From: Allobosea thiooxidans
Lineage (GTDB): Bacteria; Pseudomonadota; Alphaproteobacteria; Rhizobiales; Beijerinckiaceae
Direction: 5' to 3'
Assembly (NCBI RefSeq): GCF_900168195.1
Contig: NZ_FUYX01000015.1
Location: forward strand, 62,001-126,000
DNA: 64,000 nt
Part shown: positions 24,413 to 32,995 of the stretch, piece by piece
Layout of the letters: each line of letters opens with the position of its first letter
How positions within the stretch are numbered: the first letter of the stretch is position 1
Notes under the pieces: model-generated
What the model was told of the DNA's origin: nothing
The model's database searches: none
The model's input: only the letters and a program-made list of their open reading frames with translations
Program-made: the position numbers and the translations under genes

Positions 24413-25141
24413 TCAGCGCGTGCAGACGAAGATGCGGTCGAGCCCCTGTCGATCGAGCGCGTGCTCCTCCGTGAGACGATGGCGTTCGCCGTCTTCCGGC
24501 GAAAACCTGATCTCGCTGACCTGAAAGCCAACGGCGGCGAGCTTGTCGGGGAAGTCGCGGCCGTAGAGCCGGACATGGTCCCAGCCGCAGATCCGCTCGA
24601 CCTCCGCCGCGGGCATGCCTGCCGGCGGCTCCCAGGTTTCGGGCCTGGAATGATCGAGCGGCACCGAGAAGAAGGCGGTGCCGCCGGGCTTCAGGACGCG
24701 AAAGCACTCGCGCATTCCCTGGGTGTCGTCGGGGACGTGCTCCAGGACATGATGGCAGATCAGATGGTCGAAATGGCCATCCTCGAACCGGATGTCGGTG
24801 ATGTCGACCACGGCGTTGGCGACCTTGCTGATCTTGATGTCGCCGGCGACATAGCCGGGATTGTGCCGCCAGAGCCTGAAGAATGGCCGCTCGGCCGAGA
24901 AGTGCAGCAGGTTCTTCCCGGCCATGTCGATGCCGTTGCCGCGGAGATAGAGCCCCATGATCCTGTCGCGCTCCTTGGAGGAGCAGTTCGGGCAGCGCGC
25001 TTCCGGGCGGGGGCCGACATCGAGGAAGCGGCCTTCATACCCGCAGATCGTGCACAGGCGCGCCAGGCGCGCCTTCAGGAATTGCCGCGGCTTGCGGATG
25101 GCGGCGCGCAGATATTCCTGCACGAAGACGCTGATGTTCAT
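24413..25141 (-). CDS. SAM-dependent methyltransferase with N-terminal zinc ribbon
   Basis: A 242-residue protein. A Cys4 ribbon, CTICGYEG then CPNCSSKERDR, lies at about residues 30-60. It is followed by a class I methyltransferase core with HFSAERPFFRLW, DITDIRFEDGHFDHLICHHV, LEHVPDD and FRVLKPGGTAFFSVP. These correspond to the post-motif-I, motif-II-like and motif-III regions. I prefer the ATG at 25141, since the 46 residues gained from 25279 are basic and low in complexity. A small-molecule, sugar or protein substrate is possible. It is divergent from a LuxR-type regulator. Confidence 0.8.
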   Translation of the reverse strand: MNISVFVQEYLRAAIRKPRQFLKARLARLCTICGYEGRFLDVGPRPEARCPNCSSKERDRIMGLYLRGNGIDMAGKNLLHFSAERPFFRLWRHNPGYVAGDIKISKVANAVVDITDIRFEDGHFDHLICHHVLEHVPDDTQGMRECFRVLKPGGTAFFSVPLDHSRPETWEPPAGMPAAEVERICGWDHVRLYGRDFPDKLAAVGFQVSEIRFSPEDGERHRLTEEHALDRQGLDRIFVCTR

Positions 25142-25369
25142 GTCGGGCGTTCCAGCCGGTTCGGCCGCCCGGGGCCGCGGCTCGCGGCTTCGCGCGGATC
25201 GTCTCGGCTCTTGCGGGAGGATCGATCGGGCGTAATCCGGTCTCTTCTTGGAGATGCTGTGCGCAATCGCATCCCCCATCAGGGTGACGTAGGGGGAATT
25301 CGCTGCTGGCGATTGACGAATTCGCGGCCTTATCCCATGCCCATGACGGTGGGGCAGGGGCGTTCACAA

Positions 25370-26488
25370 ATGCTGGATGCGAATGAGTTCGGAGACGCGG
25401 TGGCCATGCTCTATGAAGCGGCCGTCGTGCCCGAGATATGGCCTCGGGCGATCGGCCGGCTGGCCGAAATCGCCGGCTGCACGGGGGGGCTTCTCTTCGC
25501 CCATTCCGGCCAGGGCACCAACTGGGTGGCCAGCAAGGAGTTCGCGCCGGTCTTCCAGCGTTTCATGGAACAGGGCTGGATGAACCGGAATGCCCGCATG
25601 GCGGGTCTGCTGGCGCATGGCGGCACCGGCTTCGTCACCGACCACGACCTTTTCACGGACGAGGAGATGGAGCGGACCGCTCTCTACACCGATTTCCTGC
25701 GCCCGGAGGGCTATGGTTGGGGAACGGCGACGCATGTCCGCTCGTCCTCCGGCGACAACATCGTCTTTACGCTGGAGCGCAAATTCGAGCTGGGGCCGGT
25801 GTCGCGTCGCGAGACCCTGCTTCTCGACGGGATCCGCCCGCATCTGGCCCGGGCGGCCGTGCTCGCTTCCAAACTCCAGTTGCAGCGCGCGCAGGCGAGC
25901 CTCGCATCATTCGAGAAGGCCGGGTCACCGGCGGCGCTCGTGGGCAGCGGCGGCGCCGTTTCGACGATAAATCCCAGCTTCGAGGCCCTGCTCGGGCAGG
26001 TGATCATCCGGGCGCGCGGCAGCGTCGCTCTCGACGACGAGCGGGCGAACGCGCTGCTGCAGAAGGCCTTGGCGGACCTTGCGCGCGATCGCCTCGGGGG
26101 CACCTGCTCGATCCCCGTGCCGCGCAAGGACGACAGCCCCGCCTTCATCATCCATGTGTTGCCGATCCGCAGGCAGGCGCTGGACATCTTCTCGCGAGCG
26201 CAGGCCATGCTGGTCGTTACGACCTCGGAACGCAGCCTGCAGATCGAGACCTCGCTCCTCTGCGAACTCTACGACCTGACCCGGGCCGAGGCGGCGGTCG
26301 CGAACGGGTTGCTCGGAGGGCTGTCCGTCGACGAGCTCTCGGCGTCGCGCGGTGTCACCCGCGAAACCACCCGCAGCCAGATCAAGAGGGTGCTGGCGAA
26401 GACCGGATGCAGGTCGAAGGCCGATTTCCTGAGGCGGCTGGCTCCGCTGGCGCATTTTCCGACCGGCGTGTTTCCGGGGCGGGGCTGA
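25370..26488 (+). CDS. LuxR-family transcriptional regulator
   Basis: A 372-residue regulator. The N-terminal domain (from FGDAVAMLYEAAVVPEIWPRA) is of the sensory type that precedes LuxR domains in many rhizobial regulators. The middle has a PAS-like stretch (AALVGSGGAVSTINPSFEAL) and the C-terminus a helix-turn-helix (LTRAEAAVANGLLGGLSVDE, then TRETTRSQIKRVLAKTGCRS). AGGGG at 25356-25360 supports the ATG at 25370; earlier in-frame ATGs at 25337 and 25343 lack one. It shares domain order with the regulator at 16280 and could act on the RTX or methyltransferase genes, but there is no direct evidence. Confidence 0.87.
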   Translation: MLDANEFGDAVAMLYEAAVVPEIWPRAIGRLAEIAGCTGGLLFAHSGQGTNWVASKEFAPVFQRFMEQGWMNRNARMAGLLAHGGTGFVTDHDLFTDEEMERTALYTDFLRPEGYGWGTATHVRSSSGDNIVFTLERKFELGPVSRRETLLLDGIRPHLARAAVLASKLQLQRAQASLASFEKAGSPAALVGSGGAVSTINPSFEALLGQVIIRARGSVALDDERANALLQKALADLARDRLGGTCSIPVPRKDDSPAFIIHVLPIRRQALDIFSRAQAMLVVTTSERSLQIETSLLCELYDLTRAEAAVANGLLGGLSVDELSASRGVTRETTRSQIKRVLAKTGCRSKADFLRRLAPLAHFPTGVFPGRG

Positions 26489-26536
26489 TCCTTCGACGGG
26501 CATCATCTCGCGCCTCGGGTCGGCGCCGCCTTGGCC

Positions 26537-28087
26537 TCATTCCGACATCTGCCGGGTCGAGCGCTCGTAGAGCGCGGCTCCCGACTGCGCGTCGACCCCC
26601 TCCAGGCTGACCTCATAGCCCCAGAGGGTCTGGATATGGCGCAGTGTCGCGTCGCAATTGTCGTTTTCCAGCGCGACCCCGTCGGTGACCTTGTGCTGCA
26701 GGCGCAGATGCCTCTGGCCGAGCAGGTCCACATCGACGATCTGGATATCCGAATAATTCGTGCCGATGTCGTAGCTCTGCGCCAGAGCGGCGCGGATCTT
26801 CTCGTAACCGCGTTCGTTGTGGATCGATGCGACGTTGTAGAACGATTCTTCGGCGGTGTCCGAAAGCAGGAACATCCGCCATTTCCGGATCAGGGCCGGG
26901 CTGAGATACTGGCGGATGAAGGACTCGTCGCGGTGATTGGCCCAGGCGTCGAGCAGCGTCGCGCGCCAGTCGCCCGTCCCTGCGAATTCCGGAAACCAGT
27001 CGCGATCCTCCGCGGTGGGCGCGGTCGCGATGCGCTGGATGTCCTGCATCATGTCGAGACCGAGCGCATAGGGGTTGATGCCGGAAAAGCGCGGATCGTC
27101 GAACGCCGGCTGGAAGACGACATTCGAGTGGTTGCGCAGGACCTCGAGCATGGTGCCTTCGCTGATCCGGCCCCGGTCGAAGAGCGCATGCATGATCGTG
27201 TAGTGCACGAAGGTCGCGCAGCCTTCGTTCATGACCTTCGTCTGCCGTTGCGGGTAGAAATATTGGGCGATGACCCGAACGATCCTGAGGATTTCGCGCT
27301 GCCACGGCTCAAGGATCAGGCTGTTTTTCTCCAGGAAGTAGAGGATGTTCTCCTCGGGCAGGTTGAGCGCCTTCTTTCGTATGGCAATACTGTCGTGCGT
27401 CTCGTCGGATTTGCCGTCGCTCGCCGTGCGCGGCAGCGTGCGCCACAGATCGTTATAGCTGCGCTCTTCGTATTCCAGCCGCTCGCGAAGGCCCTCGCGC
27501 TGCTTCTCCGACGACAGTTTCGGAGGGCGGCGATAGCGGAACACGCCTTGCTCCATCAGGGCATGGGCAGCGTCGAGGATCGACTCCACCGCTGCATCGC
27601 CATGTCGTTCCTCGCAACGGGCGATGAAGCTCTTGGCGAAGTCCAGATAGCCCAGGATCGCGCCGGCATCGGTCCATTGCTGGAAGAGGTAGTTGTTTTT
27701 GAAGAAGTGGTTATGGCCGAACGCTGCATGTGCCGTGACCAGGGCCTGCAGGGCCATGGTGTTCTCCTCCATCAGGTAGACGATGCAGGGGTTGGAATTG
27801 ATCACGAGCTCATAGGCGAGGCCTCGGCCGGCCTTGCGGTAGAGGAGCTGCTGGTAGAGGAAATGCTTGCCGAAGGACCAGTGGCGATACATCAGCGGCA
27901 TGCCGATGGACGAATAGGCGTCGAGCATCTGCTCCGACGAGATGATTTCCATCTGCACCGGATAGACATCGAGGTGCAGCTGCTCCTTCGCGATGGTCTC
28001 GATGGCGTCGCAGGTCCGCGACAGCGTCTGGAAGTTCCAGTCCGAACCGGAAAACAGCAAGTCGGATCGGGGCGCATGCTTCGGCAT
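26537..28087 (-). CDS. spoVR: SpoVR family protein (YcgB-like)
   Basis: A 516-residue cytoplasmic protein of the SpoVR family, starting at ATG 28087 after GGAG. Family-like segments include SDWNFQTLSRTCDAIE near the N-terminus, INSNPCIVYLMEENTM, and MNEGCATFVHYTIMHAL. The last is a histidine-containing segment conserved in the family. The molecular function is not established. In many proteobacteria it is encoded with a PrkA-type kinase and a YeaH-type protein, exactly as here. It is the third gene of that operon, 11 bases after yeaH. Confidence 0.93.
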   Translation of the reverse strand: MPKHAPRSDLLFSGSDWNFQTLSRTCDAIETIAKEQLHLDVYPVQMEIISSEQMLDAYSSIGMPLMYRHWSFGKHFLYQQLLYRKAGRGLAYELVINSNPCIVYLMEENTMALQALVTAHAAFGHNHFFKNNYLFQQWTDAGAILGYLDFAKSFIARCEERHGDAAVESILDAAHALMEQGVFRYRRPPKLSSEKQREGLRERLEYEERSYNDLWRTLPRTASDGKSDETHDSIAIRKKALNLPEENILYFLEKNSLILEPWQREILRIVRVIAQYFYPQRQTKVMNEGCATFVHYTIMHALFDRGRISEGTMLEVLRNHSNVVFQPAFDDPRFSGINPYALGLDMMQDIQRIATAPTAEDRDWFPEFAGTGDWRATLLDAWANHRDESFIRQYLSPALIRKWRMFLLSDTAEESFYNVASIHNERGYEKIRAALAQSYDIGTNYSDIQIVDVDLLGQRHLRLQHKVTDGVALENDNCDATLRHIQTLWGYEVSLEGVDAQSGAALYERSTRQMSE

Positions 28088-28098
28088 CGCCGCTCCTT

Positions 28099-29406
28099 TC
28101 AGTCGCGCGGCACCGTTGGCTGCTTGGTGAAGAGCTGGCGAAAGACGGGGTAGATGTCCGCCGCCTTGGCGATGCGGCTCATGTCGAAATTGGGCCACCT
28201 GTCCTTGACGGTCCGGTAGGCCCGCCAGAGCGAGGTGCCGTTGTCGGTGGAGCCGAAGATCTCGCTCTCGCGCTCGTCGATGATCTCGACATAGGCGAAG
28301 TACTGGCACAGGCGCATGATCTCGCTATCCATCAGGGCGAGGCAATGTTCCGAATCGGTGGCGAGATTGTCGCCGTCGGAAGCCTGTGCGGCGTAGATGT
28401 TCCATTCCCGGCTGGGATAGCGCTCCCTGATGATGCGATGCATCTCCTCCAGCGCGGTGGAAACGACGGTGCCTCCGCTCTGGGTGCTGTAGAAAAAGCT
28501 GTCCTCGTCCACCTCCTGCGCCTGGTGAGTGTGGCGAATGAAGACGATGTCCGTCCGGTTGTAGCGCCGCTTCAGGAACAGGTGCAGCAGGACGAAGAAG
28601 CGCTTGGCCAGGTCCTTCTCCCGCTCGCCCATCGAGCCGGAGACGTCCATCAGGCAGAACATCACGGCGTTCGCGTTCGGCAGGGGCTGCGGATCGAAGC
28701 GGTTGAAGCGGATGTCGACCGGGTCCACGAACGCGATCACCCTGCGGCGGCGCTCAAGCCGATCCAGCTCGGTGCGCAGCCAGGCGATGCGCTGGCGGAC
28801 CGCGCCGTCGGCCCCGTCGGGTTTGAGCCCGGCCAGTTCCGCAATGATCGCCTCGACTTCCTCGCGTTTGGGACGCCTGAGGGCGATGCGGCGGCCATGA
28901 CTGTTCCGCATCGTCCGGGCGATGTTGATGTTGGTCGGCGAGCCGCTCACGGAGAAGCCGGCCCGCCGCGGCTTGACCGCGAGGATCTCCTTGAGGTTGA
29001 GCTTGACCATGTCGGGCAGCTCGAGATCCTCGAAGAACAGGTCGAGCACCTCTTCTCGCGAGAGCACGAAGCGAAAATCGTCCTCCGATGGCTGAAGCCC
29101 CGGCGACGATCCCGATCCGCCGCCCTGGTTCGGTTTGGCCAGCTTGTCGCCTGGAGTGAAATGCTTGTTCCCGGGCAGGACATATTGTCGGTGCCCGCTG
29201 TCCTTGGCGTCCCGGAAGCTCGGCTCGCTCGTTCCCTTGATGGGCATCGAGACGGAATGCTCGCCGTCCGCATCGGCGATCTTCCCGGACCGGATCTGAT
29301 CCTGGACGCTCCGTTTCAGCTCCGTGCGCACGCGGCGCAGGAAGCGCTGGCGATTGCCCAGGCTCTTGTCTTTCGGGTTCAACCGGCGATCGATGAAGAT
29401 TGGCAT
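28099..29406 (-). CDS. yeaH: YeaH/YhbH family protein (DUF444, VWA-like)
   Basis: A 435-residue protein starting MPIFIDRRLNPKDKSLGNRQ, which is typical of YeaH. Near residue 250 it has a metal-ion-dependent adhesion-type motif DVSGSMGE, followed by KRFFVLLHLFLKRRYNRTD, indicating a VWA-like domain. It lies between prkA and spoVR on the same strand with short gaps (21 and 11 bases). In enterobacteria the corresponding genes respond to nitrogen starvation and stationary phase. The protein is thought to act with the kinase, but its partner and substrate are unknown. Confidence 0.94.
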   Translation of the reverse strand: MPIFIDRRLNPKDKSLGNRQRFLRRVRTELKRSVQDQIRSGKIADADGEHSVSMPIKGTSEPSFRDAKDSGHRQYVLPGNKHFTPGDKLAKPNQGGGSGSSPGLQPSEDDFRFVLSREEVLDLFFEDLELPDMVKLNLKEILAVKPRRAGFSVSGSPTNINIARTMRNSHGRRIALRRPKREEVEAIIAELAGLKPDGADGAVRQRIAWLRTELDRLERRRRVIAFVDPVDIRFNRFDPQPLPNANAVMFCLMDVSGSMGEREKDLAKRFFVLLHLFLKRRYNRTDIVFIRHTHQAQEVDEDSFFYSTQSGGTVVSTALEEMHRIIRERYPSREWNIYAAQASDGDNLATDSEHCLALMDSEIMRLCQYFAYVEIIDERESEIFGSTDNGTSLWRAYRTVKDRWPNFDMSRIAKAADIYPVFRQLFTKQPTVPRD

Positions 29407-29427
29407 GGCGATCCCCCGGTGCCGACT

Positions 29428-31386
29428 TCAGCCCGCCTTGTTCACGCGCATGTACCAATCCACCAGGCGCCGGACCTGGCGCTCGGTGTAGCCGCGCCCG
29501 ACCATGCGCTGCACGAAGCCCTGGTGCCGCTTCTCGGTCACGCTGTCCTGCTTCGAGCCGAAGCTGATCACGGGCAGCAGGTCCTCGACCTGGCCGAACA
29601 TCCGCTTCTCGATGACCTCGCGGAGTTTCTCGTAGCTGGTCCAGGACGGGTTGCGGCCGTTGTTCCGGGCCCGGGCGCGCAGGGTGAACTTCACGACCTC
29701 GTTGCGGAAGTCCTTGGGGTTGGCGATGCCCGCCGGCTTCTCGATCTGCGACAGCTCATTGTCCAGGACCTGCCGGTTGAGGATCTGGCCGGTGTCGGGA
29801 TCCTTGTAGTCCTGGTCCTCGACCCAGGCGTCGGCATAGGCGATGTAGCGGTCGAACAGGTTCTGGCCGTATTCGCCATAGGATTCCAGATAGGCTTTCT
29901 GGATCTCGTGGCCGATGAACTCGGCGTAACGCGTCGCGATCTCCGACTTGATGAAGTCGAGATAGGCCGCTTCGGTTTCCTTCGGGAACTGCTCGCGCTT
30001 GATCGCACCTTCGAGGATGTACATCAGGTGCACCGGGTCGGCGGCGAGCTCCTCGGTGTCGTAGTTGAACGTCTGCGAGAGGATCTTGAAGGCGAAGCGC
30101 GTGCTGACCCCCGTCATGCCCTCGTCGACCCCGGCGGCGTCGCGGTATTCCTGAAGGGCCTTCGCCTTGGGTTCCAGCTCCTTGAGGTTCTCGCCGTCAT
30201 AGACCCGCATCTTGGTGTAGAGCGGCGAATTCTCGAACTCGGCCAGCCGGGTCGAGACCGAGAAGCGGCTGAGGATGTCGAGAACCTCCGGCGCGCAGGG
30301 GCTGTCGGCCAGCTCGCTCTCGCGCAGCAGCTTCTCGTAGATCTGCCGCTCTTCGGTGATGCGCAGGCAATAGGGCACCTTGACCACCAGGATACGGTCG
30401 AGGAACGCCTCGTTGTTCTTGTTGCCCTTGAACTGCAGCCACTCGGACTCGTTGGAATGTGCGAGCACGATGCCCTGGTAGGGGAAACCTCCGAAGTTCT
30501 CGGTGCCGTTGTAGCTGCCTTCCTGGGTCGCGGTCAGCAGCGGATGCAGCACCTTGATCGGTGCCTTGAACATCTCGACGAATTCGAGCAGGCCCTGCGT
30601 CGTCCGGTTCAGCCCGCCGCTGTAGGAGTAGGCGTCCGGATCCGACTGGCTGAAATGCTCGAGCTGGCGGATATCCACCTTGCCGACGAGCGTCGACACG
30701 TCCTGGTTGTTCTCGTCGCCGGGCTCGGTCTTGGCGATGCCGATCTGGCGCTGCCGCGACGGGTTCAGCTTGACGACGCTGAACTTCGAGATGTCTCCGG
30801 AGACCTCGTCGAGCCGCTTCGCCGCCCAGGGCGAGATCTGGCCGGTGAGCCGCCGTCGCGCGATGCCGTACTTCTCCTCGAAGAGGTCGCCCATGCGGTC
30901 CGGATGGAACAGGCCCAATGGCGATTCGAAAACCGGGCTGATCCTGTCGCCGATCTTGAGCGTGTAGAACGGGCGCTCCTCCATGAGCTTCTTGAGCCGT
31001 TCCGCCAGGGAAGACTTGCCGCCGCCGACCGGGCCGAGCAAGTAGAGAATCTGCTTGCGTTCTTCCAACCCTTGCGACGCATAGCGAAAATAACCGGCAA
31101 TTCTCTCGATCGTGTCCTCCATGCCGAAGAAATCGGCGAAGGACGGATAGATCTTGACCGTTCTGTTCGCGAAGATCCTGCCGAGGCGTTCGTCCTGGCT
31201 GGTGTCGAGTAATTTCGGCTTGCCGATCGCATCGACCATCCGTTCGGCCGCCGATGCGTACATCGACTTGTCTTCACGGCAAGCCAGCAGATATTCCTGC
31301 AGGCTCATCTCCTCCTGCGAGTAACTCCGGTAGTCCTCAGAGAACAAGCGAAAGATTTCGCTGTCTTTCTCCATCATGGCAGCCAT
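29428..31386 (-). CDS. prkA: PrkA-type serine protein kinase (YeaG-like)
   Basis: A 652-residue protein with an AAA+ domain (Walker A GPVGGGKS at residues 118-125) and the C-terminal PrkA kinase-like domain. Recognisable segments include GLFHPDRMGDLFEEKYGI, SGGLNRTTQGLLEFVEMFKA and AHSNESEWLQFKGNKNNEAF. The length matches PrkA/YeaG. Start codons at 31386 (chosen) and two methionines shortly after are all possible. It is the first gene of prkA-yeaH-spoVR. A GGAAC-N16-GGTT element about 45-65 bases upstream suggests control by the general stress sigma factor. Confidence 0.95.
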   Translation of the reverse strand: MAAMMEKDSEIFRLFSEDYRSYSQEEMSLQEYLLACREDKSMYASAAERMVDAIGKPKLLDTSQDERLGRIFANRTVKIYPSFADFFGMEDTIERIAGYFRYASQGLEERKQILYLLGPVGGGKSSLAERLKKLMEERPFYTLKIGDRISPVFESPLGLFHPDRMGDLFEEKYGIARRRLTGQISPWAAKRLDEVSGDISKFSVVKLNPSRQRQIGIAKTEPGDENNQDVSTLVGKVDIRQLEHFSQSDPDAYSYSGGLNRTTQGLLEFVEMFKAPIKVLHPLLTATQEGSYNGTENFGGFPYQGIVLAHSNESEWLQFKGNKNNEAFLDRILVVKVPYCLRITEERQIYEKLLRESELADSPCAPEVLDILSRFSVSTRLAEFENSPLYTKMRVYDGENLKELEPKAKALQEYRDAAGVDEGMTGVSTRFAFKILSQTFNYDTEELAADPVHLMYILEGAIKREQFPKETEAAYLDFIKSEIATRYAEFIGHEIQKAYLESYGEYGQNLFDRYIAYADAWVEDQDYKDPDTGQILNRQVLDNELSQIEKPAGIANPKDFRNEVVKFTLRARARNNGRNPSWTSYEKLREVIEKRMFGQVEDLLPVISFGSKQDSVTEKRHQGFVQRMVGRGYTERQVRRLVDWYMRVNKAG

Positions 31387-31427
31387 CCCGCTTTAGTCGG
31401 TCTTCCCGACGACAGCACCAAGCATTC

Positions 31428-31452
31428 AACCGATGACGGTTCCTCAAGTTCC
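31428..31452 (-). promoter_or_regulatory. candidate EcfG-type stress promoter of prkA
   Basis: Read on the minus strand, GGAAC (31452-31448) is followed after 16 bases by GGTT (31431-31428), and the -35 extends as GGAACTT. This fits the alphaproteobacterial EcfG pattern except for one base in the -10. A second GGAAC occurs nine bases further on. The 282-base gap 31387-31668 holds no gene that I can support. Confidence 0.45.
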
Positions 31453-31668
31453 TAGTTCGGCGGGGGATTTGCCACCTGTCAGGGTCCTGGATCTGCCCAT
31501 GAGCAAAGGGCACTTCAGGAGACCCTTGATTCGGCGCAACCGCCCGCAGGAATGATTCTGCCAGATATGGTATGTTTTGTAACCGGGGCATCGGGTCGCC
31601 CGGCAGGTCGCGATCGTCGTTTCGCCCCGAAAACCGCCGCCGGATCGGCCCGGCAGCGGCAGGGTCAC

Positions 31669-32853
31669 TTATTGGAGATCGGCGAAAGCCCGCTCCAGGC
31701 GCTGGACGGCCTCGGCCACGACGCTGCGCTGGGTGGCGAGGTTGAACCGCAGGAAGCTCTCGCCGCCCGCGCCGAAGCTCGGGCCATGATTGACCGCGAT
31801 GCGGGCCTCCTTCTCCACGCGCGCGGTGAATTCGCCGGGCTCCATCCCCGTTCCGGAGAAGTCCACCCAGGCGAGATAGGTCGATTCGAGCGGCATCGAG
31901 CGCACCCCGGGGATCGCGTTGAGGCTGGCGTCGAAGAGCTTGCGGTTGCCGTCGAGATAGGTCGCAAGCGCATCGACCCAGGCTGCGCCGTCGGGGCTGT
32001 AGGTGGCGGTGACCATCGCCATGCCGAAGGAATTGGGCGAGATGCCGAGCGCGTCCATGCGCTTGCGGAAGCGCAGGCGCAGCCCTTCATCGGCGATGAT
32101 CACGTTTCCGATATGGGCGCCGGCGATGTTGAAGGTCTTGGTCGCCGCGGTCATCATCACCAGGCGATCCGCGATCTCCGGCGCGGCGATCGGCATGACG
32201 CTGTGCTTCTGGCCGGGCATGACGAGGTCGTGATGGATCTCGTCGGAGACCAGGATGAGGTCGTGGCGCTGGCAGAAGGCGGCGATCTCGCGCAGCTCGG
32301 CCGGCGTCCAGACACGCCCGCCCGGATTATGCGGCGAGCACAGGATCAGCATCCGCTCCCGGCCGGTCATCAGCGCGTCCCATCCGGCGATGTCGAGCAC
32401 GTAGCGGCCGTCCTCGCGCGCCAGCGGGCATTCAACCACCCGACGGCCGGCGGAGCGGACGACCCGCGCGAAGGCGTGGTAGACCGGCGTCATCAGGACG
32501 ACGCCGTCGCCCGGCGCAGTGAAGGCGTCGACGCAGAGCGCGGTGCCGTTGACGAGGCCATGGGTCGTGAAGATCGAGGCCGGCGCGACCTCCCAGCCAT
32601 GCCGGTTCAGCATCCACCAGCGGATCGCCTCGACATAGGCGCGGTCGTCCCCGAAATAACCGTAGATGCCATGGGCGGTCATGCCCTCCAGCGCCGCCTG
32701 GATGCAGGCCGGCGGACGGAAATCCATGTCGGCCACCCACATGGCGATGCCGCCATCGGCCGGCACGCCATAGATCGGCTCCATCATGTCCCATTTGGCC
32801 GAATGGGTCCCGCGGCGTTCGATCAGCTCGTCGAAATTCGGAGGCGCGTACAT
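31669..32853 (-). CDS. MalY/PatB-family PLP-dependent C-S beta-lyase
   Basis: A 394-residue fold-type I aminotransferase-like enzyme. Landmarks are the N-terminal GTHSAKWDMMEPIYGVPADG with WVADMDFRPP, the ILCSPHNPGGRVWTPAEL segment, SDEIHHDLV and the PLP lysine in TAATKTFNIAGAHIGN. This set is typical of MalY/PatB cystathionine beta-lyases, which release a thiol, pyruvate and ammonia from S-substituted cysteines. It heads a minus-strand cluster with a flavin oxidase, a BisC-like S-oxide reductase and a peptide importer. That suggests a cysteine conjugate or its sulfoxide as substrate, though an aminotransferase role cannot be excluded. Confidence 0.88.
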   Translation of the reverse strand: MYAPPNFDELIERRGTHSAKWDMMEPIYGVPADGGIAMWVADMDFRPPACIQAALEGMTAHGIYGYFGDDRAYVEAIRWWMLNRHGWEVAPASIFTTHGLVNGTALCVDAFTAPGDGVVLMTPVYHAFARVVRSAGRRVVECPLAREDGRYVLDIAGWDALMTGRERMLILCSPHNPGGRVWTPAELREIAAFCQRHDLILVSDEIHHDLVMPGQKHSVMPIAAPEIADRLVMMTAATKTFNIAGAHIGNVIIADEGLRLRFRKRMDALGISPNSFGMAMVTATYSPDGAAWVDALATYLDGNRKLFDASLNAIPGVRSMPLESTYLAWVDFSGTGMEPGEFTARVEKEARIAVNHGPSFGAGGESFLRFNLATQRSVVAEAVQRLERAFADLQ

Positions 32854-32995
32854 AAAAATTCTACCGATCTGCTGTTTCGGAGAAGAAATCTTCTAGCAGG
32901 CTCCGCCCTGGGCCGGCAGCCCCATTCCGGTCTGCCCCGTCATGCCGCCTGCGGGCCTGGCTGTCTGGCCGGGGCCGGCGGCCTCGGCGCGTCAA

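Noticed and set aside
28345..31212. 955-residue plus-strand reading frame opposite yeaH and prkA
   Set aside because: It is antisense to two clearly conserved genes, rich in D, R, L and H as expected of a shadow in GC-rich DNA, and has no recognisable domain.
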